64,000 nt of DNA, from positions 1 to 64,000 of the IMG/VR virus record IMGVR_UViG_3300005529_000032. The stretch is one strand, 5' to 3'. Origin of the DNA: a virus. The notes below the pieces were generated by a model. The model did no database searches, was not told the DNA's origin, and saw only the letters and a list, made by a program, of their open reading frames with translations. Below, piece after piece: positions 31,365 to 38,727 of the stretch. Positions within the stretch are counted from its first letter, which is position 1. Every line of letters starts with the position of its first letter. The position numbers and the translations under genes are program-made.

Positions 31365-31599
31365 TTGACGAGGTTTTCTCGGGTGCCTGGGGTGTGGGGC
31401 GGGCGCGGTCGAGTTCAGCTTGGAGTTGGGCGGCGCAGCGGTCGCAGAGGAATTCGGAGTCGGAGCGGGGCTGGAGGTCGCCATCGAGGGTGTAGGTGTA
31501 GGTGGCGCGGTGGGTAGCGGGTTTGGAGCACAACGGAGCTTCGCAGAACATGCGGGCGGAGCGTTCGAGGTCAGGGAGTGGGGTGAGGGAGATGGTCAT
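31357..31599 (-). CDS. Small zinc-binding protein
   Basis: An 80-residue protein with CEAPLCSKPATHRATY near residue 18 and CDRCAAQLQAELD near 52. This is a treble-clef-like C-x4-C...C-x2-C arrangement. The C-terminus is Pro/Thr-rich and merges with the tandem repeat. Starts with ATGA overlap with the membrane protein upstream. Function unknown. Confidence 0.55.
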   Translation of the reverse strand: MTISLTPLPDLERSARMFCEAPLCSKPATHRATYTYTLDGDLQPRSDSEFLCDRCAAQLQAELDRARPTPQAPEKTSSTP

Positions 31600-31820
31600 A
31601 GGGCGTGTTCGCGGGCGCAGAGTTCGCGGGCTTCGGCGGCCCGCACGGGGGCTTCGAAGGCTTTTTTAGAGAGGCGGTTGAACTCGATGGTGAATTGGTG
31701 GAGTTGGGCGTCTTGTTTATGGATGACGGTTTGGAGGTAGTGGTTAGTGGCGATGAGGGAGAGGACGGCGATGGTCATCAGGACACGGAAGACGAGGTCG
31801 AAGATATGGGATTTGGACAA
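31596..31820 (-). CDS. Small membrane protein (spanin-like architecture)
   Basis: About 74 residues from TTG 31820 (an ATG 14 codons later is the alternative). A hydrophobic helix, VFRVLMTIAVLSLIATNHYL, is followed by an amphipathic helix, QDAQLHQFTIEFNRLSKKAF. One N-terminal TM plus a helical periplasm-side domain is the layout of inner-membrane spanins, but the family is not recognised. It is translationally coupled on both sides. Confidence 0.45.
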   Translation of the reverse strand: MSKSHIFDLVFRVLMTIAVLSLIATNHYLQTVIHKQDAQLHQFTIEFNRLSKKAFEAPVRAAEARELCAREHAL

Positions 31821-31831
31821 GGGGGATTCTT

Positions 31832-32110
31832 TTAGTTTGGGTTTTTGGAGGTGGTTTGGCGGGCGGCGTGGCGGAGGTGGATGGTCCAGGCGACGGCGCG
31901 TTCGCGGCCGGGGTGTTCGCAGGCTTCTTTCATGGCGGCTACCTGGGCTCCGAGGCGTTTCGATTGGGCGAGGAGGCGGTCGCGTTCGGCTTGGGACTGG
32001 TTGAGTTTCTCGCGGATCTGGCGGTACATGGCGGCGGAGTGGTGATCGACGGCGACGGCGACGGCGCAGACGGCGAGGTTCAGGAAGAGCAGGGCGAGGC
32101 GGAATTTCAT
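31832..32110 (-). CDS. Small membrane/coiled-coil protein
   Basis: A 92-residue protein from ATG 32110 (ATGA overlap with upstream). MKFRLALLFLNLAVCAVAVA is a signal anchor, and a coiled coil (YRQIREKLNQSQAERDRLLA, QSKRLGAQVAAMKEAC) follows. Together with the next gene it forms a pair of small TM/helical proteins. Rz/Rz1-type function is a guess from architecture only. Confidence 0.5.
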   Translation of the reverse strand: MKFRLALLFLNLAVCAVAVAVDHHSAAMYRQIREKLNQSQAERDRLLAQSKRLGAQVAAMKEACEHPGRERAVAWTIHLRHAARQTTSKNPN

Positions 32111-32325
32111 AGGGGTTGTGGTCCTTTGGTGGAGTTGTTCCAAGCGATAGCACATTCGGGACAGGGTAGGTATTGGATGGAGTTGGGCAGTTTCGGGGCG
32201 ACGAGGACTTGGTGGCCGCAGGCGAGGGTATAGGCTCCGGCGTTGGCGGCGGGGTCGGAGTCGTTGCGTTCTTCGATGAGGCGGAAGAAGCGGAGTTGGT
32301 CGTAGAGGGTAGGGTCAATGAGCAT
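32107..32325 (-). CDS. Small zinc-binding protein
   Basis: A 72-residue protein; CGHQVLVAPKLPNSIQYLPC then PEC gives a C-G-H...C-x2-C zinc site. An N-terminal helix, LYDQLRFFRLIEERNDSD, precedes it. One of several similar one-site zinc proteins in this cassette. Function unknown. Confidence 0.55.
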   Translation of the reverse strand: MLIDPTLYDQLRFFRLIEERNDSDPAANAGAYTLACGHQVLVAPKLPNSIQYLPCPECAIAWNNSTKGPQPL

Positions 32326-32337
32326 AGGTTTTGGGTC

Positions 32338-32571
32338 TCAGCTTCGGCGAAGGAGTTTCTGGAGCAGGGTTTGGTTGAAGACGACGGTATCGGCGCCGTC
32401 GGCGAGGAGTTTGCCTTGGTTGAGGAGGCGTTTCGCGGAGATGGGATCGATACCGAGGCGGTTTTGGATGACGCGGAAGAGGAGTTTCATTTGCTCGGGG
32501 TCATCGGAGCGGACGAGGACGTGGGTATCGCGTATGGCGAGGAGGTAGGTTTGGGGCTCGCGGGGGCGCAT
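32338..32571 (-). CDS. Small hypothetical protein
   Basis: A 77-residue alpha/beta protein (TYLLAIRDTHVLVRSDDPEQ, RLGIDPISAKRLLNQGKLLA). Its ATG directly follows the TAA of the upstream zinc protein. No motif recognised. Confidence 0.5.
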   Translation of the reverse strand: MRPREPQTYLLAIRDTHVLVRSDDPEQMKLLFRVIQNRLGIDPISAKRLLNQGKLLADGADTVVFNQTLLQKLLRRS

Positions 32572-33045
32572 TTACTTGGGTTCCTCGGTAAAGGGCCGCT
32601 CGCACCAGAGGCAGCGTTTATTGTGGCGGAGGTGCTGCGCATGGAGGGTAGGGCGGCCGGTGGCGGCGTTGTAGCGTTCGGCGAGGAAGTGGTGGACGAG
32701 GCCGCAGTGCGGGCAGGTATAGACGAGCAGTGGGCCGATACCGAGGAGTGCGCGGAGGTCGTCCATGGAAGCTTGCGGGACGCCGTGTTCGCCGGTGAGC
32801 GCGAGGTAGCCGGACGGGGGATGTTGGGGCGGTTCGGCGTCTGCGAGGATCGGGCCGATAGGGCGGAGGGACTCGCTAGGCGGCCATTCGAGGTCTTCGG
32901 GTGAGACGGCTTGGGTATTGCGGCCGAAGGTAACGAAGAGGAAGTTGGGGTTCCAGCTATAGAGGGTGCCGAGATTCGGCTGGCCTCGCGTATAGCGGAC
33001 CCAGCGGCCGGCATCGGCGGGGGAGAGGGTTTTGGGATCGATCAT
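32572..33045 (-). CDS. KOW/SH3-like protein with C-terminal zinc ribbon
   Basis: A 157-residue protein. Residues 8-55 (LSPADAGRWVRYTRGQ, GTLYSWNPNFLFVTFGRNTQ, VSPEDLEW) match a small barrel domain widespread in phage proteins. The C-terminal third has CPHCGLVHHFLAERYN and CLWCERPF, a zinc ribbon. Both halves suggest nucleic-acid or protein binding; the role is unknown. Confidence 0.6.
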   Translation of the reverse strand: MIDPKTLSPADAGRWVRYTRGQPNLGTLYSWNPNFLFVTFGRNTQAVSPEDLEWPPSESLRPIGPILADAEPPQHPPSGYLALTGEHGVPQASMDDLRALLGIGPLLVYTCPHCGLVHHFLAERYNAATGRPTLHAQHLRHNKRCLWCERPFTEEPK

Positions 33046-33296
33046 GGGCGTTTCCGGAGTTGGCGGATGTCTTTTGAGATTTCGCGGATCACCAAGGCGG
33101 TGATAAAGACTGTGAAGCAGGCGGTGAACCAGCTATGGAGGAGCCACGCCGTGAAGGCGAGGGCGGGCGGCAGGGTGAGCAGCAGCAGAATTTCGGTGGT
33201 GAGGGATTCAACGAGCAGGCGGCGTTGTTGTTTGCGCCAGAACCGTTCAAACGCGGACTGGGCTTCGATTTGGAGTTGGTAGTCGTCTTCGGTCAT
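33042..33296 (-). CDS. Two-TM protein, holin candidate
   Basis: An 84-residue protein with a charged N-terminal helix (AFERFWRKQQRRLLVESLTT) followed by two hydrophobic segments, ILLLLTLPPALAFTAWLLHS and FTACFTVFITALVI, and a basic tail DIRQLRKRP. Two close TM helices with a basic C-terminus is a class II holin topology. No endolysin is adjacent, so holin is only a candidate. Confidence 0.5.
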   Translation of the reverse strand: MTEDDYQLQIEAQSAFERFWRKQQRRLLVESLTTEILLLLTLPPALAFTAWLLHSWFTACFTVFITALVIREISKDIRQLRKRP

Positions 33297-33697
33297 GGGA
33301 GTTTGGCTCCGAGCAGGGCTTCGAGGGAACGTTTTGAGATGCGTTGCCAGCGCGGCTGAAGGTCTTCGGGGGAGAAGGTGACCAGGTCGAAAGACTCCTC
33401 GATCGTTTCGCGGCGGCGCGAGGGAGGGTAGGAGCTGGAGTCGTAATGTTCCACCAGGACAAGGCGGGCGGGGTTAAGCTCGGGCCAACGGTGGAGGACG
33501 GCGCGCCGGGCGTCTTCGATGCCGTTGGTGATAGAGCAGCCGGGATTGTCGGCGAGCTCGGTGAGAAGGACGACGGTGAGGGGATGGACGTGGAAGAGGC
33601 GGACGCGGAACTTCATATCGAGCCGGTAGCGGGGCGTCGAGAGGATCTCGTCGTGAGTGGGCTCGGCGAGCGAGTCAGGCGCGCACTTCGATTTCAT
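33293..33697 (-). CDS. Small hypothetical protein
   Basis: A 134-residue protein from ATG 33697 (GGAG six bases upstream). The core FRVRLFHVHPLTVVLLTELA, LNPARLVLVEHYDSSSYPPS and EESFDLVTFSPEDL is alpha/beta. It overlaps the upstream gene by 23 bases. No family recognised. Confidence 0.5.
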   Translation of the reverse strand: MKSKCAPDSLAEPTHDEILSTPRYRLDMKFRVRLFHVHPLTVVLLTELADNPGCSITNGIEDARRAVLHRWPELNPARLVLVEHYDSSSYPPSRRRETIEESFDLVTFSPEDLQPRWQRISKRSLEALLGAKLP

Positions 33698-33944
33698 ACT
33701 GGTCTCCAAGCAGGCTCGTGGTGGTTTCGGCGGAGTAGTTGACGGTCAATGGCAGGGCTCCGATGAGGATGCCGGACCCACTACGGACGGGAGACTCGAG
33801 GAAGAGGCCGACGGACTGGGTCGAATCGGCGGAGATGGGAGAGGCGAGGGCGACGCGGGCGTAGGACCACTCCGGGTCACCGACGAGGCGGATGCGGATA
33901 CGGTCGCCTTGCTCGAGCGGCACAGGGAGCATGGGAGTGGGCAT
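33675..33944 (-). CDS. Small beta-rich protein
   Basis: An 89-residue protein with strands DRIRIRLVGDPEWSYARVAL, SVGLFLESPVRSGSGILIGA and LTVNYSAETTTSLLGDQYEI. A small beta-barrel is likely. Function unknown. Confidence 0.5.
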   Translation of the reverse strand: MPTPMLPVPLEQGDRIRIRLVGDPEWSYARVALASPISADSTQSVGLFLESPVRSGSGILIGALPLTVNYSAETTTSLLGDQYEIEVRA

Positions 33945-33947
33945 AGG

Positions 33948-34253
33948 TTACTCCGGAGGAGTGGTCCCCAGTTTGGGTTCGGGCTCGGGCCACGCGGGCG
34001 CGAGCGGATGGTCTCTACAGACGGGGGTGAGTGGGGGATGGACCAAGCCGGAGTCGACCAGGACGAAGGAGCCCAGGCTCTTCGCGAGAAACTCGCACAG
34101 CATAGTCCAGTGGATTCTTGCTTTCTTACCGCACTCAGCGCAGGCGATGTGTTGGTTGTAGCGCAGGAAGCGGACGCTCTCGCGTAGCTCTTCTGGGAAG
34201 AGTTTATTCGGCTTCGCTTCGCGGATATCGACCCAGAGGAGTTCGTCAGGCAT
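33948..34253 (-). CDS. Small zinc-binding protein
   Basis: A 101-residue protein from ATG 34253. IACAECGKKARIHWTMLCEF and a later VCRDHPLAP provide Cys/His ligands of a zinc finger. It overlaps the upstream gene by eight bases. Function unknown. Confidence 0.5.
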   Translation of the reverse strand: MPDELLWVDIREAKPNKLFPEELRESVRFLRYNQHIACAECGKKARIHWTMLCEFLAKSLGSFVLVDSGLVHPPLTPVCRDHPLAPAWPEPEPKLGTTPPE

Positions 34254-34569
34254 GGGCGTTCCGTCCGGTGAGTTTCTCAAGATCGGCTTGGCTGATAACG
34301 AAATAGCGTCCATTGCGACCGAGGAGCATTCTTGCCTCGATGGCTTGGCGGTAGCAGGCAACTAGTTGGCCGATCAGGAAGCACTCCGCATCGGTCAGCA
34401 GGCGCGTGGCGGCGGTGTCCGACAAGGCGAGCAACAGATCTTTGGCTTCGTCCTCGCGCAGGGGCGGCAAGGGCCGGGCCTCGGGATGTTGCCGTTCGGT
34501 CTGAGCGATGGATTGCTCGAGGTGACGCTTCATGTCCGCGAGCTCTTCGTAGGTGTAGTCGTTCTTCAT
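34246..34569 (-). CDS. Helical protein
   Basis: A 107-residue protein from ATG 34569 (ATGA overlap). Mainly helical: YTYEELADMKRHLEQSIAQT, EDEAKDLLLALSDTAATRLL, FLIGQLVACYRQAIEARMLL. No motif recognised. Confidence 0.5.
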   Translation of the reverse strand: MKNDYTYEELADMKRHLEQSIAQTERQHPEARPLPPLREDEAKDLLLALSDTAATRLLTDAECFLIGQLVACYRQAIEARMLLGRNGRYFVISQADLEKLTGRNAHA

Positions 34570-34976
34570 TCCGCGACGGCGACCTCCGCGACGAACGCGC
34601 CGCACTTTTTGCACTTGATGGTGAGATTGGCGGTTATCTTCGAGTACGAGACGTCGACGCCGTAGTGGGGATGGCAGCGGGCGTGAAAGTAGAGGACGGA
34701 ATGATCGTGTCCGCAGTTGGGAGTGCCACAGCCTTCCCGGTGGAGTTTCGCGCGTGTGAGCGGTTCAGGTTGGGCGGCTGCTTTCATGCACTCGAGGCAG
34801 AGCACGCGGCCTCCGGTATGGCTGACATCGCCGAAAGAGAGGACTTCGTGGCCACACTCGAGCGTGATGTGCTTCCCGGTGCGTGAGCCCTCCATCGGCA
34901 CCGTCGCGACGATACGCTTGTGAAATTCGGTATCGCCCGGCGGCAGGTCGGGTTCGAAAGTGAGGTCAAGAGGCAT
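34566..34976 (-). CDS. Multi-zinc protein with 'HxRCHP' motif
   Basis: A 136-residue protein. CGHEVLSFG...VLCLECM near residues 41-63 forms one zinc site. CGTPNCGHDHSVLYFHARCH at about 83-102, then IKCKKCGAFVAEVAVAE, forms a second. I associate the second block (HSVLYxHxRCHP ... VSYxK ... CxxCGxxVAEVAVA) with small proteins in actinobacterial and acidobacterial genomes and phages. Function unknown; RNA or protein binding possible. Confidence 0.6.
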   Translation of the reverse strand: MPLDLTFEPDLPPGDTEFHKRIVATVPMEGSRTGKHITLECGHEVLSFGDVSHTGGRVLCLECMKAAAQPEPLTRAKLHREGCGTPNCGHDHSVLYFHARCHPHYGVDVSYSKITANLTIKCKKCGAFVAEVAVAE

Positions 34977-34978
34977 TT

Positions 34979-35131
34979 TTATTTATTCATCCCCGATAAG
35001 TCATAGAGAGCAAGAATCGAAGCGAGAAGCGGATTGTCCATTAACTTCTCTCGTGTCACATCGAGCGTAATTGTCAGCTCGTTGCCGTCGCGTACAAGTT
35101 CGATAGTGACGGTGAAGCGCTCTTCAGGCAT
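34979..35131 (-). CDS. 50-residue protein
   Basis: MPEERFTVTIELVRDGNELT, then ITLDVTREKLMDNPLLASIL and a short tail; a beta-hairpin followed by helices. It starts within the end of the upstream gene, where GGAGGATTG-like sequence precedes the ATG, and ends two bases before the next ATG. The perfect fit between neighbours supports it as real. Function unknown. Confidence 0.6.
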   Translation of the reverse strand: MPEERFTVTIELVRDGNELTITLDVTREKLMDNPLLASILALYDLSGMNK

Positions 35132-35351
35132 CAATCCTCCGCACGCGGTGGCACGCGATGAAGACGGGCACTTCGGGAAGGTCGTCCCAATGGACGAAGT
35201 AACCCATCATGAGATGGCCGGTGAGCGGGTCGCGGACGGGACCGACGCGCTCGATGACAGTTGCAGGCGAGCCGTCCTGGTGTCCGTCTCTCGGTTCGCT
35301 ATTGATTTTGACGACGCGCGTGCCGCGTGGAAAAACTTCTTGTTCAGGCAT
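35124..35351 (-). CDS. Small conserved-looking protein
   Basis: A 75-residue protein from ATG 35351: FPRGTRVVKINSEPRDGHQD, then PLTGHLMMGYFVHWDDLPEV and PVFIACHRVRRIDA. I recognise the 'GxRVVKxNSEPxDxHxDG ... GYFVxWDDxPxxPVFIxxHRxR' pattern from soil bacterial and phage sequences. Likely a small beta-barrel; function unknown. Confidence 0.55.
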   Translation of the reverse strand: MPEQEVFPRGTRVVKINSEPRDGHQDGSPATVIERVGPVRDPLTGHLMMGYFVHWDDLPEVPVFIACHRVRRIDA

Positions 35352-36270
35352 GGTGAGTCTCGGTGGGAAGGTAGCGCTCAAAGCGTTTCACGTAGCGATC
35401 GAGCGCGGCTAATCCGCCCTCTTCTCTGCGCGCCATAGCTTCAAGGATGGGTAAACCAGTGTCGATGGACTCTTGCACCTCGGCGCGTGTGGCGACGCGG
35501 CCGGAGGCATACCATTCGACCGACTCGGGTTCTCCCATAGTGATCAGCGGTTTGCCTGTGCCGTCATTAAAGACGTCGTAACTGCGCGTGGTCCACAGCA
35601 TTGCGACTCCTGGGTTGCGCGTAATGGCGTGACCGCCTACACGTTCTTTAGTGGTCGCGTTGTTGATGACGTCGTCCTCGCGCCGGACCATGCGCGGGTT
35701 ACTGAGGAAGGGGCAGTTGAGAGCAGACCAGCGGGCGCAATCGAGATGACACGGGGGCTCAGAGGTCGTGCGGTTGATGCCGCACATAGGCCCGGCGACA
35801 AAGGTGATGTGGACACCCATGCGGTTGCCGCAGACCCAGCAAAGCTTCTCTTTGACGGCGCGAATCCACTTATAGTTATCCATAGCGCGGAATTCGGGCT
35901 TTCCGTCGTGCCAAGCGACAAACCAGGGAACCGGATAGCCGCGGTCGTCGCAGGGCAGGTCATTCATGTACTTCGGCAGGGTGTCGAGATTGATGGGGGT
36001 CATACTTTCTCTCCTGGTTTGAGCACTTCCACCTTCCAGCCAATGCGGCGGGATGTTTTTGAGTCCTCCGGACTTCATCAACTCTTGTACGCTTTGCCAA
36101 CTATCTTCCTGCTCGATGCCCTCGAGGATGCTCTGTGCCATGTCGCGCAGGCCTGCGGCATAGAGAGCGGACCCTTCCGCTTTACCACTCGGCCGTTGCT
36201 GGGGCAGCGTGTCTAAGTACGCGATGTACTTCGAAATCTGCTCGATGAGGTGCTCGCTGTCGACCATCAT
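35344..36270 (-). CDS. Two-part protein: helical N-terminus fused to a conserved phage zinc protein
   Basis: A 308-residue continuous frame. Residues 1-89 form a small helical unit (GLRDMAQSILEGIEQEDSWQ). A second unit starts at Met90 (position 36003), MTPINLDTLPKYMNDLPCDD, and contains RGYPVPWFVAWHDGKPEF, LCWVCGNRMG, FVAGPMCGINRTTSEPPCHL and NPGVAMLWTTRSYDVF. I know this second part as a stand-alone phage protein. AGGAGAG lies six bases before the internal ATG, and an ATGA overlap marks the outer start. Either two genes have fused by loss of a stop, or both starts are used. Confidence 0.65.
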   Translation of the reverse strand: MMVDSEHLIEQISKYIAYLDTLPQQRPSGKAEGSALYAAGLRDMAQSILEGIEQEDSWQSVQELMKSGGLKNIPPHWLEGGSAQTRRESMTPINLDTLPKYMNDLPCDDRGYPVPWFVAWHDGKPEFRAMDNYKWIRAVKEKLCWVCGNRMGVHITFVAGPMCGINRTTSEPPCHLDCARWSALNCPFLSNPRMVRREDDVINNATTKERVGGHAITRNPGVAMLWTTRSYDVFNDGTGKPLITMGEPESVEWYASGRVATRAEVQESIDTGLPILEAMARREEGGLAALDRYVKRFERYLPTETHHA

Positions 36271-36698
36271 GTGCCTTGCCTCGGAAACTTGCTCATAATT
36301 CGTGTGTTCACTCCCTGCAGAACCTTCGGGTCGAGGGCACCGAACAGGCAGCCACAGACCACGCAGAACACGAGAGTAATCGGCGCTTCGCCTTTGTAGA
36401 CGCCGAGTTGCTCGATAGTTGAGGTGCAGTGCGCACAGATGGGCCGCTTGGCTTCACTAACTGCAGCGCGTTCATCGAGCGCGACCTCGGCTGCATTCTT
36501 CAGTTCTTGCGCGTCCGCGACGGGCGTCTCACTGAAGTCAATAATGAGGTCGAGCCGTTTCGGGATACCGTCGGGGAACATATCCTCGAGGTGTAGAAAA
36601 ATAGGCCGGTGTTGGCGCAAGTACTCGAGATTGCCGGGCTCGAGGATGAGCGCGAAGAAGGGTTTTCCAGAAGGATCTTTGCCGGTGATTTGGTTCAT
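36267..36698 (-). CDS. Zinc-binding phage protein
   Basis: A 143-residue protein. The N-terminal half is alpha/beta (KPFFALILEPGNLEYLRQHR, IPKRLDLIIDFSETPVADAQ), and the C-terminal half has CAHCTSTIEQLGVYKGEA and LVFCVVCGCLFGALDP, a zinc ribbon. It overlaps its downstream neighbour by ATGA. Function unknown. Confidence 0.6.
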   Translation of the reverse strand: MNQITGKDPSGKPFFALILEPGNLEYLRQHRPIFLHLEDMFPDGIPKRLDLIIDFSETPVADAQELKNAAEVALDERAAVSEAKRPICAHCTSTIEQLGVYKGEAPITLVFCVVCGCLFGALDPKVLQGVNTRIMSKFPRQGT

Positions 36699-36876
36699 AA
36701 CTTGGGGACCTCAGTTTGGGAGTGGCGGCGTGGAGTGTGTCTTTGGCGACCACCTCCTCAGCCTTGGGAACTTGGGCTTTGAACGCATCCTGCAGCGCCT
36801 TGACGGCTGTAACGGATTCGGTGATGCAGTCAATTTTGTGACCACGGCTTTCGACGTAGTCGGACATGACCTTCAT
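36538..36876 (-). CDS. Possible small protein overlapping its neighbour
   Basis: A 112-residue frame. The N-terminal 55 residues (MSDYVESRGHKIDCITESVT, then AVKALQDAFKAQVPKAEEVV) look like a genuine helical protein. The last 55 or so overlap the gene at 36267-36698 in another frame and look like shadow sequence. A competing 46-residue frame (36830-36970) begins at a TAATG junction with the gene upstream. A frameshift or lost stop is possible, so boundaries are unreliable. Confidence 0.35.
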   Translation of the reverse strand: MKVMSDYVESRGHKIDCITESVTAVKALQDAFKAQVPKAEEVVAKDTLHAATPKLRSPSYEPNHRQRSFWKTLLRAHPRARQSRVLAPTPAYFSTPRGYVPRRYPETARPHY

Positions 36877-36969
36877 CGCGCCTTCGCCGGCGAGCCAGAG
36901 GAGTAGAGACCATTGCTGCCGCGGGCAGTGTGAGTGTGAGCGTTTCGGGTGTATCCATGGGCGCGTCCA

Positions 36970-37248
36970 TTAGTTCTTACCGGATTTCCTTTCGTAGGGG
37001 ATAGCTTCGCGGATCTCTTCGAGATGTTGCGGGGTGAGTTTGTCAAGCGTGAGCTTCGGCTGTGCGCAGTGCGGACAAATGAGCTCGATATTCTCGCGAC
37101 CGAAGTGCTGGATGGTCTCCTGGCCGGTGGGAAAGATACCAAGTTGCTCGCCGCAGCGGTCGCAGTGATAGGCGACGCTCATGCGCGGATGCACGCGAGT
37201 CAAGTCGCGCAGCCGTGCGCAGATTAAGCGGGCTTCTTTCTCAGGCAT
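36970..37248 (-). CDS. Small zinc-ribbon protein
   Basis: A 92-residue protein; CDRCGEQLGIFPTGQETIQH and LICPHCAQPKLTLDKLTPQH give a C-x2-C...C-x2-C ribbon separated by about 26 residues. It overlaps the upstream gene by eight bases. Function unknown. Confidence 0.6.
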   Translation of the reverse strand: MPEKEARLICARLRDLTRVHPRMSVAYHCDRCGEQLGIFPTGQETIQHFGRENIELICPHCAQPKLTLDKLTPQHLEEIREAIPYERKSGKN

Positions 37249-37771
37249 GAGCGGTCTGCTCCTCCTCTGAAAAGAAATTAAAGAAGCGTCCTTCCCCGCG
37301 GCCGAAGCCCGAGTCGGAGTCCTTCTTTTCGCGCAGGATCAGGTGGCCGTTCGCGTTGCGGTAAAAGAACTGCAGGACGATGCGCTGATAGATCGGCGTC
37401 TCGAGCGTGACGACGATGCACTCGCGGCGTTTGCCGACACCCATGCGCTCGAGCTCTTGTAGATCGCCGCGTTGCGCAATATGGAAGAGTGGGTGTGCTT
37501 TATCGACGTCCATGACCCACGCTTCAACTATATTGACGACGGCGTACGCGTTGCGGGTCTTAACCAGATCACGCACCAGCGCACAGAGCGCGTCTGCCGC
37601 CACTTCGCGCGGAGTGTCGTCCGGAATTTCTTCCGCGGAGATGACATCGATATGGTCTTGGGAGTGAACCTGGAACATGGGTGCGAGGCCGCCATGCTCC
37701 CGCGCATAGCGGATGGCGAGATCGAGGGCATGATCGACAAACAGGCTGAGTTGAGGAATGCTGGGAATCAT
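37241..37771 (-). CDS. Hypothetical phage protein
   Basis: A 176-residue alpha/beta protein: ISAEEIPDDTPREVAADALC, TRNAYAVVNIVEAWVMDVDK, CIVVTLETPIYQRIVLQFFY. The composition suggests a soluble cytosolic protein. The C-terminus RGEGRFFNFFSEEEQTAHA is aromatic. No family recognised; ATGA overlap with the first gene of this operon. Confidence 0.55.
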   Translation of the reverse strand: MIPSIPQLSLFVDHALDLAIRYAREHGGLAPMFQVHSQDHIDVISAEEIPDDTPREVAADALCALVRDLVKTRNAYAVVNIVEAWVMDVDKAHPLFHIAQRGDLQELERMGVGKRRECIVVTLETPIYQRIVLQFFYRNANGHLILREKKDSDSGFGRGEGRFFNFFSEEEQTAHA

Positions 37772-38067
37772 AGTGGGTCCATCCCAAGTTCGGTACAGAT
37801 GTGCAGAAAAGTGTTTATTGCCTCACGCGAGCGAATCGCGTCAACCAGACTGCGCAGATTTGCGAGGGCCGCTCGGTCCTCCGGGCGGGCGTATGGGTTT
37901 CTATCCCAGGTACCAGAGCCCACCCACTGCCGCAGGTATGCGCGCATGGTGGCGATATCGTCAGGCGTCATGGGACCGCCCGTCAAGTATCGTTGCACGA
38001 CCGGGGCTAGTCGCCCACTAGTTTCGTGCATCCAGTAACCCGGTTGCTCGGGTTTCGTCACTTGCAC
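37768..38067 (-). CDS. Helical phage protein, first gene of the small-gene cassette
   Basis: A 99-residue protein: WMHETSGRLAPVVQRYLTGG, MTPDDIATMRAYLRQWV and SLVDAIRSREAINTFLHICT. I recognise the 'MHETSGxLxPxVxxYLxGxPMTxxxIAxMRAYLRQW' pattern from phage proteins of unknown function. The roughly 100-base gap to the rightward gene at 38172 would hold a divergent promoter. Confidence 0.6.
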   Translation of the reverse strand: MQVTKPEQPGYWMHETSGRLAPVVQRYLTGGPMTPDDIATMRAYLRQWVGSGTWDRNPYARPEDRAALANLRSLVDAIRSREAINTFLHICTELGMDPL

Positions 38068-38171
38068 CTCGCATTGTACACAACTGGTGAGACGTTTTGT
38101 CCGGCGACGTTTAATCCGAGATAAGCCGCTTGAGAAGAGACAAGTCGAGAGCGAACCTGAACTATGTAGAT

Positions 38172-38399
38172 ATGAATAGTAACTTCATTGCCGCTTCTCA
38201 GGATGCGGCTCATCCTCAGCATCATTTCTCGTTGGGTCAAGTGCTCGCGACGGTGATGCTCGGTGCAACCGATGCACTGGTAGCGGCTTCCGACCCGAAG
38301 AACATTCCGGCGTCTGTTTCTAGTTTTGTAAACGGATTCCTGCAGATCTGGATGCCTGCGGCAACGCAAAGCACCCAGAGCACGCAAACAGCGGCTTAA
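38172..38399 (+). CDS. Small rightward phage protein
   Basis: A 75-residue protein from ATG 38172 (an upstream in-frame ATG at 38130 is less likely). Contains FSLGQVLATVMLGATDALVA and NIPASVSSFVNGFLQIW with a Thr/Gln-rich tail. It stands alone between divergent and convergent genes and is followed by a good terminator, so it is probably its own transcript. Function unknown. Confidence 0.5.
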   Translation: MNSNFIAASQDAAHPQHHFSLGQVLATVMLGATDALVAASDPKNIPASVSSFVNGFLQIWMPAATQSTQSTQTAA

Positions 38400-38415
38400 G
38401 TTGCGCGAAGCTTCA

Positions 38416-38449
38416 GGGGGCGGCTGTTAAACCGCCTCCGCGCTTTTTT
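38416..38449 (+). terminator. Rho-independent terminator
   Basis: GGGGGCGG pairs with CCGCCTCC (one wobble) around an 8-base loop, followed by GCGCTTTTTTA. It ends the single rightward gene and may also insulate the leftward lysis-like genes. Confidence 0.75.
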
Positions 38450-38726
38450 ATTTGTGGCGGCCAACGAGCTCGTCGAGTTGCTGCTCAATGTGAGTGAGCC
38501 GCTCATCGAGGAGACGGTCTTTTTCTTCCTGGAATCTATCCTTCGCTTCGTGTTCCTTGCGAGGCACCACTTCGTTCTCGAGAACGACCACACGCCGCGT
38601 CAGGTCGGCGACGTCCGCGCGCAGCGTGGTGAACATCGCGACCAACGAGCAGAGCGTGACGAGGGCGTGCAGCACAACCTGCGGGGGAAGCAGGGCCCGG
38701 AAAAAATCTTTAGTGTCTTCGGCCAT
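38448..38726 (-). CDS. Membrane/coiled-coil protein next to the lysin-like gene
   Basis: A 92-residue protein from ATG 38726. LPPQVVLHALVTLCSLVAMF is a transmembrane helix, then a coiled coil (LRADVADLTRRVVVLENEVV, LLDERLTHIEQQLDELVGR). It starts one base after the RlpA-like gene ends. Holin-like proteins often have this layout, and adjacency to a cell-wall-type protein supports a lysis role. Confidence 0.55.
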   Translation of the reverse strand: MAEDTKDFFRALLPPQVVLHALVTLCSLVAMFTTLRADVADLTRRVVVLENEVVPRKEHEAKDRFQEEKDRLLDERLTHIEQQLDELVGRHK

Positions 38727-38727
38727 G

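Noticed and set aside
31194-31484. 96-residue frame with LPKLLKLPKLL repeats
   Set aside because: The repeats come from the 18-bp tandem repeat and the rest is a shadow of the zinc protein at 31357-31599.
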